From Anaerolinea sp. (GTDB taxonomy: Bacteria; Chloroflexota; Anaerolineae; Anaerolineales; Villigracilaceae): a stretch of 64,000 nt of DNA. Made by a program: the position numbers and the translations under genes. The notes below the pieces were generated by a model, which did no database searches, was not told the DNA's origin, and worked only from the letters and a program-made list of their open reading frames with translations. The stretch covers positions 41,059 to 105,058 of the forward strand of contig JAIFNG010000065.1 in assembly GCA_020047815.1 (NCBI GenBank), read 5' to 3'. Of this stretch, positions 1-8,199 are shown piece after piece; the first letter of the stretch is position 1, and the number at the start of each line of letters is the position of its first letter.

Positions 1-2
1 GC

Positions 3-851
3 TTGTCCAGCAAAGCCTGGGCAAAGATGGTCGTCAAGATCGAAGTGAAGGCCGCAGAAGCCGTAACTCCTCCCGCTAACCCGAATATCATTCTTGCCAC
101 TACCACCTCCACCCAGGATTCTGGCTTGCTTGATATCCTCCTTCCCATGTTCGAGGAACAGACTGGCTATGTAGTGCAGACCATCGCGGTCGGCACCGGC
201 GAAGCACTCAAGATGGGAGAGGAAGGCAATGCCGATGTATTGCTTGTCCACGCGCCCTCCTCCGAAGTCACCTTCATGGACAACGGGTTTGGCAAGGACC
301 GTATGTTGGTCATGCACAACGACTTTATTATCGTCGGACCTGCGGATGATCCCGCTGCCATCAAAGACCTTGCAACTAAGGACGCCTTTGTGGCCATCTA
401 CAATGCGGCTGTACCCTTCGTCTCACGCGGCGACGACTCAGGCACTCATAAAAAGGAAATCAGTCTCTGGGCAAAAGCTGAATTGGACCCCATGACCGGT
501 AAACCCGCATGGTTCATCGAGACCGGTCAAGGCATGGGAGCATCGCTAACTGTCGCATCCGAGAAAGGCGCATATATTCTCACTGACCGCGCCACCTACC
601 TCGCCAACAAGGAAAACCTGCAGTTGGATATCTTGCTTGAAGGTGACAGTGCCCTGCTGAACGTCTATCACGTTATGACTGTCAATCCCGAAAAATGGGA
701 TGCGGTCAACTACGATGGCGCAATGGCGTTCTCTAACTTCATGATCGATCCCGCCACTCAGGCGGTGATTGGCGAATTCGGTATGGCGGAATTTGGCATG
801 CCGCTCTTCTTCCCCGATGCAGATAAGACAGATGCAGATTTTGGTCTGTAG
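3..851 (+). CDS. tupA: Tungstate ABC transporter substrate-binding protein (5' end cut off)
   Basis: Extracytoplasmic binding protein that captures tungstate for the TupBC importer. The hallmark TTTSTQDSGLLD segment lies near residues 33-44 of the visible part, followed by the periplasmic-binding-protein core (GTGEALKMGEEGNADVLLVH). No signal peptide is visible and the reading frame is open to the window edge, so the true start and its lipoprotein or secretion signal lie upstream of position 1. The TTG at position 3 is probably not the start. It is followed by tupB and tupC in the same orientation. The TTTST motif separates this family from molybdate ModA. Tungstate rather than molybdate as substrate rests on family membership only. 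Confidence 0.9.
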   Translation: MSSKAWAKMVVKIEVKAAEAVTPPANPNIILATTTSTQDSGLLDILLPMFEEQTGYVVQTIAVGTGEALKMGEEGNADVLLVHAPSSEVTFMDNGFGKDRMLVMHNDFIIVGPADDPAAIKDLATKDAFVAIYNAAVPFVSRGDDSGTHKKEISLWAKAELDPMTGKPAWFIETGQGMGASLTVASEKGAYILTDRATYLANKENLQLDILLEGDSALLNVYHVMTVNPEKWDAVNYDGAMAFSNFMIDPATQAVIGEFGMAEFGMPLFFPDADKTDADFGL

Positions 852-882
852 TAAAATCCTTATAAAAAGATAATTTGTGATT

Positions 883-924
883 AGTAAACAGTAATACGCA
901 GTGCGTATTACTGTTTACTTTTTT
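883..924 (+). terminator. Perfect hairpin plus T-run between tupA and tupB (terminator/attenuator)
   Basis: Positions 883-900 and 902-919 are perfect 18-base inverted arms around a single central base, followed directly by six T (919-924). This has the form of an intrinsic terminator, though the stem is AT-rich. It begins about 30 bp after the tupA stop and ends 8 bp before tupB, so it probably lowers tupBC expression relative to the binding protein, a usual arrangement in ABC import operons. Confidence 0.8.
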
Positions 925-931
925 CCCCTCA

Positions 932-1576
932 ATGACCGATATTCTTGAAATCACCGTTCTATCCCTGCAAGTCTCGACCATCGCAACCCTGATCAGCCTG
1001 TTGATCGGGCTGCCATTCGGGACCTGGCTTGCACTCGGCAATTTTCGCGGGCGTTCATTCATCCTGAGCATTGTCAACACAGGCATGGCCCTGCCGCCCG
1101 TGGTGGTCGGTCTGGTGGTGGCAATGACCCTCTGGCGCAGTGGTCCGCTCGGCGGGTTAAAACTGATCTACACCCCCTGGGCGATCATCATTGCGCAGAC
1201 AGTCATCTCTGCACCAGTGGTAACAGGGTTGACATCCGCTGCACTGGCGGCACTGGATCCACGTCTGCAGCAGCAACTGCTCGGGTTGGGAGCATCCCGC
1301 TTGCAGATGATATGGATGCTCTGGAGGGAGGCGCGCCTGCCGCTGCTCGCCGCACTAATGGCGGGTTTTGGTTCGGTCATCTCAGAGGTTGGCGCATCAA
1401 TGATGGTTGGCGGCAACATCCGCGGACAGACCCGCGTGCTGACCACTGCCATTGTGCTGGAAACCAGCAAGGGAGAATTCGAGCGTGCCCTGGCTCTTTC
1501 CGCCCTGCTGTTGATCATCACTTACCTCATCAACCTGGCATTGACCTGGATACAGCAAAAGGGACAAAGAAGATGA
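932..1576 (+). CDS. tupB: Tungstate ABC transporter permease
   Basis: Inner-membrane channel subunit of the tungstate importer, 214 aa. Several hydrophobic helices are evident. The cytoplasmic coupling loop of binding-protein-dependent permeases is visible around residues 115-150 (GLGASRLQMIWMLWREARLP, then GSVISEVGASMMVGG). No Shine-Dalgarno sequence precedes the ATG at 932, which sits 8 bp after the T-run of the intergenic hairpin. Its stop overlaps the tupC start (ATGA), which indicates translational coupling. Length and neighbours fit TupB. The CysT/ModB-like permease family is closely related. Confidence 0.9.
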   Translation: MTDILEITVLSLQVSTIATLISLLIGLPFGTWLALGNFRGRSFILSIVNTGMALPPVVVGLVVAMTLWRSGPLGGLKLIYTPWAIIIAQTVISAPVVTGLTSAALAALDPRLQQQLLGLGASRLQMIWMLWREARLPLLAALMAGFGSVISEVGASMMVGGNIRGQTRVLTTAIVLETSKGEFERALALSALLLIITYLINLALTWIQQKGQRR

Positions 1577-2292
1577 ACGAGCTGATCTCAATCCGAAATT
1601 TGCTTATCAGGCGTAATCAGCGCGATGTGCTGGGTGTGGACTCGCTGGACATCCAACGCGGCGAAACGCTGGCAGTGGTCGGTCCCAATGGGGCGGGTAA
1701 GAGCACGCTTTTATTGGCGCTGGCACATTTGCTCAAACCAGCCAGTGGCGAAGTAAAATATGGCGGAAGGCATATCCACGAATGGAATGACTTGGAATAC
1801 CGCAGAAAGATCGCCTTCGTTTTTCAGGATCCGCTGTTGATGGATTTATCTGTGGAGGATAATGTTGCCCTCGGCTTAAAGTTCCGCGGTGTGGAGAAAA
1901 AAGAATCACACCTTCGCGCCGAAAAGTGGATGAAAGCCATGGGTGTGGATTCGCTTGCGAAGCGGCGGGCAGGTCAACTTTCAGGCGGTGAGGCACAAAG
2001 GGTCAGCCTGGCACGGGCTTTTGTCCTTGATCCAGAACTGCTTTTGATGGATGAACCGTTCTCGGCGGTCGACCCGCAGACACGTGGGCAGTTAATGAAT
2101 GATCTATCCGAACTGCTGGCTCAGGAACACCGCACGACGATCTTTGTCACACACAACTTGAAGGAAGCCGCGCAAATGGGCAGCCGCATGGCAGTAGTTA
2201 TCAGCGGCAGGGTAAAACAGGTAGGCACACCGCAACAGATCAAGGAAAATCCAGTTGATAACAGTGTGAGGGATTTTTTAAGGGAGTTGTAA
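1573..2292 (+). CDS. tupC: Tungstate ABC transporter ATP-binding protein
   Basis: Cytoplasmic ATPase (239 aa) energising the TupAB importer. Walker A GPNGAGKST is near residues 37-45, the Q-loop is FQDPLL, the ABC signature is LSGGEAQ near 137, Walker B is LLLMDEP near 160 and the H-loop is VTHN. The ATG at 1573 overlaps the tupB stop by the ATGA arrangement. A longer frame beginning at 1312 exists, but it lies inside tupB and lacks family similarity before residue 88, so 1573 is chosen. Downstream, positions 2304-2332 hold only a weak stem-loop. Confidence 0.93.
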   Translation: MNELISIRNLLIRRNQRDVLGVDSLDIQRGETLAVVGPNGAGKSTLLLALAHLLKPASGEVKYGGRHIHEWNDLEYRRKIAFVFQDPLLMDLSVEDNVALGLKFRGVEKKESHLRAEKWMKAMGVDSLAKRRAGQLSGGEAQRVSLARAFVLDPELLLMDEPFSAVDPQTRGQLMNDLSELLAQEHRTTIFVTHNLKEAAQMGSRMAVVISGRVKQVGTPQQIKENPVDNSVRDFLREL

Positions 2293-2303
2293 AACCACAT
2301 TTT

Positions 2304-2332
2304 CTCATCCAGGGATCAAGCCCTTAAATGAG
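2304..2332 (+). terminator. Weak stem-loop after tupC
   Basis: CTCAT (2304-2308) pairs with ATGAG (2328-2332), and AGGG (2311-2314) with CCCT (2321-2324), followed by a short A-rich stretch. It is a poor terminator. The rest of 2293-2444 shows only a small hairpin at 2364-2383 and no credible gene. Confidence 0.25.
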
Positions 2333-2444
2333 CAAAAATATATTCCCCCCCTTTAACGGCATACACCGCGTGTGAACGCGGTGCAGCCAAAAGACCAACT
2401 CAGAGGGAGGAGAGAGTTTGGAAGAGTAACTTTTGGTTACTCAA

Positions 2445-2663
2445 TTACACGGGGTCAAGATCAGGATTGGTACCGCACAGGGAGCAGGATGCCTTGTCAA
2501 GTGCGTTGCATTCCAATGCATTGGAGCAACGATGGGCTACAATTCTGGGCGGCTGGTCGGGCAGGTTTTCAGCGGGGTACACGACTTCGTTCTCGATCTG
2601 AATTTCGTGACCGACATGCTCACAATATTTGCTTTTCTCGATCTTCCAAATTTTTTCTGTCAT
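2445..2663 (-). CDS. Small Cys-rich protein, probably metal-binding
   Basis: 72-aa protein of unknown function. It has C14, H16 and H19 near the N-terminus and a C-terminal cluster of four cysteines (C46, C52, C60, C63) ending in CSLCG, a zinc-ribbon-like layout. A strong ribosome binding site (AGGAG, 7 nt before the ATG) supports translation. It is convergent to tupC and separated from the lipoprotein gene upstream on the same strand by about 110 bp. I do not recognise the family. Zinc or iron binding is inferred from cysteine spacing alone. Confidence 0.65.
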   Translation of the reverse strand: MTEKIWKIEKSKYCEHVGHEIQIENEVVYPAENLPDQPPRIVAHRCSNALECNALDKASCSLCGTNPDLDPV

Positions 2664-2774
2664 ATCAAACTCCTAACAATAATGAATGTAGTGTAAAAGA
2701 AAAACATTTTTCGGGATAGTGACAGGCGTCATAAACTGCCATGACGAAGCACCTATTTAGGACATGATATATCC

Positions 2775-4007
2775 TTATTTTTTTGTAAGGTGATAGATGG
2801 TACCTGTATCACTTGCAAGATAAATTTCGCCTGATTCATCCTGCCCGAATGTGGTGATCGTGACAGCCGTCTCGAACATAACTTGGGACTGCCACTGACC
2901 ATTGACCAGGATCAATGCCCACACCTTTCCAGAACAATAATCGCCGTAAATGTAGACTCCGTTCCATTCCGGGAATGCACCACGATAGACATAGCCGCCC
3001 GTAATGGAACATCCGCCTTCAGCATGACTGTATTCCATCGCCGGGAGAAGCATACCTGATTGCGGCTCGCTGTCGTAGGCATGACTTCCTTCCATGACAG
3101 ACCAGCCGAAGTTCGCCCCTCCTTCCCAACTGGAGGGAAGATAATCCACCTCCTCCCATTGGCCTTGCCCCACATCACCGATCCACAGGTCGCCTGTGAC
3201 GCGGTCAAAACTAATGCGCCAGGGATTGCGAAGTCCGTACGCCCAGACCTCACTTCCAAAGGGGTTGTCCACCGGGATTGAATACGGGGTTCCGTTGTTC
3301 ACGTCCAATCGCAGGATTTTACCAAGCAGGGATGTTGTATTTTGACCATTCTTGTGCGGGTCACCTGCCAGGCCGCCGTCACCAAGAGCAATGTAAAGGT
3401 AACCATCGGCATCAAAGGCAAGCGCACCGCCATTGTGATTTTGGTAGGGTTGTTCGACGAGCAATAAGACTATTTCACTGTTTTTGTCGGCCGAGTTTTC
3501 ACCGGCTTGAAAACGCGAAATACGTGTGTGCCCGTCCCCGCCTGTGTAGTTGACGTAGAAGTATCCGTTTTTCTCGAAGTCCGGGTGGAATGTCAGACCC
3601 AGCAAACCCATCTCATTGCCACCTGCATTAACACGATCGGTGATGTCCAGGAAGGGCGCATCAAGCAACTGGCCACTTTCATAGACTCGGATGTACCCTT
3701 GTTTTTCAATGATGAATAATCTGCCTGAGCCGTCGTTCGCGGGTTGAATATCCACCGGACGCTGTAGTCCGCTAAGGATGGGTTGCCACTCGTAATCCGC
3801 TGCAATGGGGAAGGAATCTGCATAAACAGGAGTCGGTATGACCGGCGCAACTGCTGCATCAGGTGAAGGCTGGGATTCTGCCTGGGGCGCGGGATCAATG
3901 ATCGGCGTAGCAAAGGCAAGGGGGGTAACTGTTGGAGAAACAGACTCTGCCAATCTTCCACAGGCCACGAGAATTGGCAGAGTCAAAATAATCAACAGGT
4001 ATTTCAT
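2775..4007 (-). CDS. PQQ-dependent sugar dehydrogenase family lipoprotein
   Basis: Predicted lipid-anchored, extracytoplasmic six-bladed beta-propeller of the glucose/sorbosone dehydrogenase (aldose sugar dehydrogenase) family, 410 aa. The start at 4007 gives a lipoprotein signal ending in ILVAC (Cys16), then a Pro/Ser/Thr-rich linker to about residue 65. Family motifs include FLDITDRVNAGGNEMGLLGL, HPDFEKNGYFYVNY, HNGGALAFDADGYLYIALGDGG, YGLRNPWRISFD and DVGQGQWEEVD. Members oxidise aldoses with PQQ, but many homologues are uncharacterised, so the substrate is unknown. The gene starts 1 bp after the DUF1232 gene stop, so they probably form an operon. Confidence 0.85.
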   Translation of the reverse strand: MKYLLIILTLPILVACGRLAESVSPTVTPLAFATPIIDPAPQAESQPSPDAAVAPVIPTPVYADSFPIAADYEWQPILSGLQRPVDIQPANDGSGRLFIIEKQGYIRVYESGQLLDAPFLDITDRVNAGGNEMGLLGLTFHPDFEKNGYFYVNYTGGDGHTRISRFQAGENSADKNSEIVLLLVEQPYQNHNGGALAFDADGYLYIALGDGGLAGDPHKNGQNTTSLLGKILRLDVNNGTPYSIPVDNPFGSEVWAYGLRNPWRISFDRVTGDLWIGDVGQGQWEEVDYLPSSWEGGANFGWSVMEGSHAYDSEPQSGMLLPAMEYSHAEGGCSITGGYVYRGAFPEWNGVYIYGDYCSGKVWALILVNGQWQSQVMFETAVTITTFGQDESGEIYLASDTGTIYHLTKK

Positions 4008-4008
4008 T

Positions 4009-4362
4009 CTATTCTTTAACGTCGGTGGTTTCCGCATCCACAATTTCATCCTGCGCGCTGATTTCCATATTGCCAGCGAGTTCCTTCATGTGTTCCGCCA
4101 CCACTGCAGGAGGGCAGAGTTCGGTAAAAACGTAGGAGCCAAGCCAAAGCAGAGCGGCATCGTCCACCACACCGATAATGGGGATCATGATCGGGTCTGG
4201 CGAGAACAGATAAACCATTGCGCCAATGGGAATCAGTTTGGCAAAGATATTTACGCGACTGTCGCCCATCAGGCGAAAGATAAGTTTAAGTTGGTTGAGC
4301 ACATTGCGAACCACGCCACCCTGCTGTGACACCATAAGATTGGAAGGTTTCTTTTCGTCCAT
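4009..4362 (-). CDS. DUF1232 (YkvA-like) small membrane protein
   Basis: 117-aa protein with the DUF1232 core around residues 38-85: LIPIGAMVYLFSPDPIMIP followed by GVVDDAALLWLG and a helix ending in ELCP. The family forms short membrane hairpins and has no established activity. A near-consensus ribosome binding site (AAGGAGA) precedes the ATG. The acidic C-terminal tail is Glu/Asp/Thr-rich. It is the first gene of a two-gene unit with the sugar dehydrogenase lipoprotein and is divergent from the yacP-like gene. Confidence 0.8.
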   Translation of the reverse strand: MDEKKPSNLMVSQQGGVVRNVLNQLKLIFRLMGDSRVNIFAKLIPIGAMVYLFSPDPIMIPIIGVVDDAALLWLGSYVFTELCPPAVVAEHMKELAGNMEISAQDEIVDAETTDVKE

Positions 4363-4475
4363 TTAAATCTCCTTTGTTAAGCACATTATATTCGATTTAC
4401 CATTATCTACGAATTGGCGCGGGGTTGGATGCGGGGTGAAAACGCCAAATCCACGAAAAGTTATATTGGCTCTGA

Positions 4476-4487
4476 TAAAATTATGTC
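4476..4487 (+). promoter_or_regulatory. Extended -10 element adjoining the yacP-like start
   Basis: TG at 4473-4474 followed by TAAAAT at 4476-4481 forms an extended -10 that ends six bases before the ATG at 4488. Transcription would then begin at or beside the start codon. There is no Shine-Dalgarno sequence, so a leaderless mRNA is inferred. No good -35 is visible. Confidence 0.4.
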
Positions 4488-4955
4488 ATGCCTTATCTGG
4501 TGGATGGACATAACTTAATTCCAAAAGTGGGACTCCGGCTTGATTCGCCTGACGATGAATTGGAACTGGTCGCCGTTTTACAGGATTTTGCGCGGCTTAA
4601 GCGGCAGCAGGTGGAGGTCTATTTCGACGGTGCACCCATTGGTCAGTCGGGGACGCGCAGGTTGGGAACCATCCGGGCACATTTTGTCAGGCTGGGACAG
4701 ACGGCTGATAATGCCATCCGCGCCCGGTTGATCAGAATGGAAAAAGATGCAAGGAATTGGATTGTGGTCTCATCAGACAGGGAGGTACAAGGCGCGGCGC
4801 GTGCGTCCCAAGCTCAGGTTATTTCTTCGGAAGAGTTTGTAAAAATGCTGAGGGAGGCGCGTAATTCAGCCCCAAAATCCAATGCAAACGAGAAAAAACT
4901 TTCAGCGGCAGAAGTGGACGAATGGTTGAATATCTTTGGAAACAAAGGGAAATGA
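4488..4955 (+). CDS. YacP-like NYN domain protein (predicted RNase)
   Basis: 155-aa protein of the NYN/PIN-like DUF901 (YacP) family. It begins YLVDGHNLI, with the conserved metal-binding Asp, has VYFDGAP in the middle and TADNAIRARLIRM then IVVSSDREVQGAARA for the remaining acidic sites. Bacillus YacP (Rae1) cleaves mRNA on the ribosome. Activity here is by family only. A charged tail follows residue 125. The start at 4488 lacks a ribosome binding site and follows a -10 element at leaderless distance. A strong hairpin terminator lies downstream. Confidence 0.82.
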   Translation: MPYLVDGHNLIPKVGLRLDSPDDELELVAVLQDFARLKRQQVEVYFDGAPIGQSGTRRLGTIRAHFVRLGQTADNAIRARLIRMEKDARNWIVVSSDREVQGAARASQAQVISSEEFVKMLREARNSAPKSNANEKKLSAAEVDEWLNIFGNKGK

Positions 4956-5060
4956 TTAAGACAATTTCAGTCTGAATTCTAATCTTTTATTAACCTTATT
5001 TGGACTGTTTTGGTGTATATTCTAGACATCGACACCTGCCCTCCCCTTTATTGGTATATA

Positions 5061-5122
5061 GGTGTCCCCCCGCCGCTTGATTAGCATGTCCCCCCCATGC
5101 TGATAGGCGGCGGGACCTTTTT
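5061..5122 (+). terminator. Long GC-rich hairpin with T-run after the yacP-like gene
   Basis: Positions 5069-5088 pair with 5096-5114 (about 17 pairs, a few G-T, one bulge) around a C-rich loop. GGT (5061-5063) can pair with ACC (5115-5117), and five T follow at 5118-5122. A second small stem, GACACC 5031-5036 with GGTGTC 5061-5066, competes with the base. It terminates the yacP-like transcript. A separate small RNA starting near 5030 is possible but unproven. Confidence 0.7.
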
Positions 5123-5141
5123 AACCAGGCAGCCAAAAATG

Positions 5142-6074
5142 CTATTTTTTCTGGTGCCGGGCTTCACGCCAACGTAAAATTTCTAAACGCAATTTCCCCA
5201 AACCAAACAAATTCAAGAGCACTGAAACCAAAATATTCAATCTCGCCAAAGCGGTTGGCGGATGGATGAACAAGGCACGCATCCAGGCCGAGAGGGCGGC
5301 GGCGGGCTGTCCACCATCGAGAAGATAGCGGGAGTCTACACGGTTGGCTGAAGCGTAGGCGCGGCGACGGACTCTGGCGAGAATTGGAGCAAAGGTCTTG
5401 TCGTGTTCTGCAAAATCCAAAATCCGGAAGGCATCATGCCCAAATTCGGAGGCTTTGGCACGGTTCTTTGCTTCGGCATGGTAACGCGCCGCAGCCCATG
5501 TTTGATCCACATGCAGGATCTTTCCCTGGCGGGCAATGCGAATCCAGAGATGATGATCAAGCATAAAGTGCAGGGATGGATCAAGTCCGCCGGCAGATTC
5601 CAGGGCAGAGCGGCGCATAAAAACAGCAGGCTGACCAATGATCTGGAAGCAGAGCAGATCTTCCAGTGTTAGTGAATTGTAGGTCAGTGTATTGAAGGTT
5701 TTCCCGTGCTCATCCACGGCGAGCATGTTTCCATAAACGAGCACCACATCGGGATGTTCTTCAAAATATTCTACAGCTGCACCCACCGCGCCCGCCAGGT
5801 AATAATCATCCGAATTGAGCCAGGCGATAATATCACCCGTAGCGCGTGCAAACCCCTTGTTAATGGCATCTGCCTGTCCGCGGTCCTTTTCAGACACCCA
5901 ATATGCAAGTCTGTCGGCATATTTTTTGATGATGTCGATGCTGGCGTCCAGTGACCCGCCGTCCAGTACGATGTATTCGATCTCCGAATACTCTTGATCC
6001 AGAACAGAGTTGATGGTCTGTTCAAGATATGCGGCTTGGTTGAACGAGGGGGTGATAATGGAAACAAGGGTCAT
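5142..6074 (-). CDS. Family 2 glycosyltransferase
   Basis: 310-aa GT-A fold enzyme. It opens with the nucleotide-sugar-binding strand VSIITPSFNQAAYLEQTINS, then EIEYIVLDGGSLDAS and the metal-binding acidic motif LNSDDYY near residues 85-95, then the acceptor-side region ending in HHLWIRIARQG. It probably transfers a sugar from a nucleotide donor to a surface glycan or lipid-linked intermediate. Donor and acceptor cannot be read from sequence. The ATG at 6074 is preferred to a TTG nine bases upstream. It is the last gene of the minus-strand glycan block. Confidence 0.85.
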   Translation of the reverse strand: MTLVSIITPSFNQAAYLEQTINSVLDQEYSEIEYIVLDGGSLDASIDIIKKYADRLAYWVSEKDRGQADAINKGFARATGDIIAWLNSDDYYLAGAVGAAVEYFEEHPDVVLVYGNMLAVDEHGKTFNTLTYNSLTLEDLLCFQIIGQPAVFMRRSALESAGGLDPSLHFMLDHHLWIRIARQGKILHVDQTWAAARYHAEAKNRAKASEFGHDAFRILDFAEHDKTFAPILARVRRRAYASANRVDSRYLLDGGQPAAALSAWMRALFIHPPTALARLNILVSVLLNLFGLGKLRLEILRWREARHQKK

Positions 6075-6144
6075 AAGCGGCAAAGGATAAAACTAATGGC
6101 GAATCGTGGATCCGCCATTAGGATGGTTATGAAGAGATCATGGA

Positions 6145-6963
6145 TCAGAAAAGTGAATTGTAGTCCACTTTAGGGAAGATGGTCAGCTTCCCTCCAATAG
6201 TTGCATCCAAAACTTCTCGCCCCGCTTTTTTGTATGCATCACGCGCCAGAGTATAACCAATTTCTGAGGTGTCAAGGTCGGGTAACTGCCATTTGATCCC
6301 TTTGCCAAAATAATTGGGGGAAACGTGGTTTGGATCATCGCCCTGCGAGATGACGGTTTTATTCGCCTCACCTTTGGAGGTGAAATTATGATCCACACCG
6401 ATCAGGATGACTTTTTCAAATCCCATGTGAAAGGCAAGTTGCAGCGCGACATTGGTGACCGTGGCACTCTCCCAGACCCGTCCGCGTACATCAGGAGAAA
6501 AACGCGGGCCTGTGTACGAGGTGTAAAGAAAAGTCGGGAAGTTGGGATTGGAGGGGTGAAGGTCCTTAAAGTGGCGATGGGATCGCCAGGCTAAAAATTT
6601 TGGCATGGGAAGCGCGAGAATATCAGCGCTGAACTGTTCAATGACCAGGTCATTAATCGAGCAAAAATACGTCGTGTGAAATCCGATTTCAGGGAACATC
6701 ACGTAAATACGATTCATGCCAAAAGTGATTTCGTTTTTTAGTTTCGGTAGATCAGTCTGTTTGAGGCTGGGGCCGTTGCCGATGATGAAGGCTCGTTCCC
6801 CTTTATGAATATTCTTCAACCCAGCCAGACGGCGAATGCTTTCGCGCCGCCAGGGATGAAGATACGCAGATGGCAATTGCGGCAGGCGACGAAATACATC
6901 GTAGGTATTCCGTGCCATTTGAAACATTGGCTGCGGGAGCATGGATTTAAAGTTTTTTTTCAT
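6145..6963 (-). CDS. DUF115 (MptE-like/Rossmann) protein in glycan cluster
   Basis: 272-aa protein with the DUF115 signature RAFIIGNGPSLKQTDL near residue 60, then FGMNRIY and the late motif VILIGVDHNF. DUF115 proteins are annotated as 6-hydroxymethylpterin-diphosphokinase-like and resemble sialyltransferase-type Rossmann folds. In surface-glycan clusters they are thought to act on nucleotide-sugar or glycan substrates. The start at 6963 overlaps the stop of the upstream membrane-protein gene (ATGA), indicating coupling. The exact reaction is unknown. A glycosyltransferase-like role is inferred from neighbours. Confidence 0.7.
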   Translation of the reverse strand: MKKNFKSMLPQPMFQMARNTYDVFRRLPQLPSAYLHPWRRESIRRLAGLKNIHKGERAFIIGNGPSLKQTDLPKLKNEITFGMNRIYVMFPEIGFHTTYFCSINDLVIEQFSADILALPMPKFLAWRSHRHFKDLHPSNPNFPTFLYTSYTGPRFSPDVRGRVWESATVTNVALQLAFHMGFEKVILIGVDHNFTSKGEANKTVISQGDDPNHVSPNYFGKGIKWQLPDLDTSEIGYTLARDAYKKAGREVLDATIGGKLTIFPKVDYNSLF

Positions 6964-7367
6964 GGGGTTGGAAAATACTGTCTGCGGAATGGAATAACCG
7001 CCCAAAGAATGAGCAGGTCAAGCAAAAATGAAATTAAGAAGAACAGATCTACAATATTGAACAGGCTCAATAAGATATTAAAACCAGTCACGCTGACCGC
7101 AAAAATGTATGTCCATTTTTCAGGCTTGCCAAGTTTAATGCCGCTAAAAAGCAGCAAACCTGCGTTGACAAATGCAAAGAGGGTCACAATGTCCGCCGAG
7201 GCGTTATTATTGTTTACGATCGCCATGTCATAATAAATATATACACCATAGCCAAACCAAAGAACAGTGTTCAAAATAAAAAATCCGCGTCCTATGTTTA
7301 TCTTCAGCGGGTCGATTTTTCCCCGCCTTTTGGAGGATATCGCGGTACCATTTGCCTTCCTGCTCAT
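6960..7367 (-). CDS. Four-TM membrane protein of unknown function
   Basis: 135-aa protein with a basic N-terminus (KRRGK) and four hydrophobic segments at about residues 28-46, 60-76, 84-102 and 107-125. I recognise no family motif. An AGGAA-type ribosome binding site precedes the ATG, and its stop overlaps the start of the DUF115 gene, so the two are coupled. Its position inside the glycan block suggests a small accessory membrane protein. Nothing more can be claimed. Confidence 0.55.
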   Translation of the reverse strand: MSRKANGTAISSKRRGKIDPLKINIGRGFFILNTVLWFGYGVYIYYDMAIVNNNNASADIVTLFAFVNAGLLLFSGIKLGKPEKWTYIFAVSVTGFNILLSLFNIVDLFFLISFLLDLLILWAVIPFRRQYFPTP

Positions 7368-7388
7368 GGTTTTTTCCTGTACCCCAAT

Positions 7389-8186
7389 TTACTCGGTGCT
7401 AAGTCTTGCGGTGGCACCGCCATCCACAACCATTGCCTGACCTGTCATAAAGGAGGACTGTTCGTTATCAGCAAGGAAGTAAATGGCATGAGCGATCTCT
7501 TCAGGCGTCCCCACGCGCCCATTGACTGTTTTTCGGGCAAGGTTGTCGAGCCGGGCCTGCACGTTTTCACCGCCCAAATGCCCGCGTTGAAGTCCGGCGC
7601 GCAGCATGGGTGTATCCACTGCGCCGGGCAGTACGGCGTTGACACGGATGTTATCAGGGGCGAATTCGATCGCCATGGCACGGGTCAAGGCGAGTAATCC
7701 ACCTTTGGAGGCGGCGTAGGCGGCAATATTGGCGGAGGTTTGGATCGCATGCACAGAGGAAACATTTACAACCCCTGCGCCGCCACGCGCTTTGAGCAGG
7801 GGATGAGCCAGTTTGACGCCGAGAAATACCGAGCGCAGGTTGGCAGCCATGACCGCATCCCATTCTTCAACAGTGGTTTCGATCAATGGCTTGGCAATTT
7901 GCAGTGCGGCGTTGTTGACCAGCGCGTCCAACGTATCGGTGTAAGCGTGAGCCTTCTCAAAGATGCCTTGCATCTCTTCAGGACGCGCAATATCGGCTTG
8001 GATGAAAAGCCCATTTTGAGGGAAATCTTCGACTTCGCCCATATCGTCCCGCAGTTCTCTCGGGAGGAAAAAAGGGTTACGGTCCACACCAATGACGCGC
8101 CAGCCTTTTTCGGCAAACAACTTGACGGAGGCACGTCCAATTCCACCAGCCGCGCCGGTAATGAGGATCACATGATTATCTGTCAT
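7389..8186 (-). CDS. Short-chain dehydrogenase/reductase
   Basis: 265-aa classical SDR. The cofactor motif TGAAGGIG is near residues 11-18, NNAAL near 91-95, and the catalytic Ser-Tyr-Lys triad lies in VSSVHAIQ and YAASKGG. PGAVDTPM and a C-terminal MVVDGG motif complete the family pattern. It reduces or oxidises an alcohol/ketone with NAD(P). The substrate is unknown and could be a sugar or polyol within the glycan pathway. A ribosome binding site (AGGAAG) sits upstream. It lies between the GT39-like gene and the small membrane protein on the same strand. Confidence 0.85.
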   Translation of the reverse strand: MTDNHVILITGAAGGIGRASVKLFAEKGWRVIGVDRNPFFLPRELRDDMGEVEDFPQNGLFIQADIARPEEMQGIFEKAHAYTDTLDALVNNAALQIAKPLIETTVEEWDAVMAANLRSVFLGVKLAHPLLKARGGAGVVNVSSVHAIQTSANIAAYAASKGGLLALTRAMAIEFAPDNIRVNAVLPGAVDTPMLRAGLQRGHLGGENVQARLDNLARKTVNGRVGTPEEIAHAIYFLADNEQSSFMTGQAMVVDGGATARLSTE

Positions 8187-8199
8187 ACTATTTTTCTTC

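Noticed and set aside
1312..1572. Upstream extension of the tupC frame
   Set aside because: It lies inside tupB in another frame and has no ABC-ATPase similarity; the ATGA overlap at 1573 is the better start.
2372..2719. Plus-strand open frames across 2372-2719
   Set aside because: They overlap the better supported minus-strand Cys-rich gene, which has a strong ribosome binding site.
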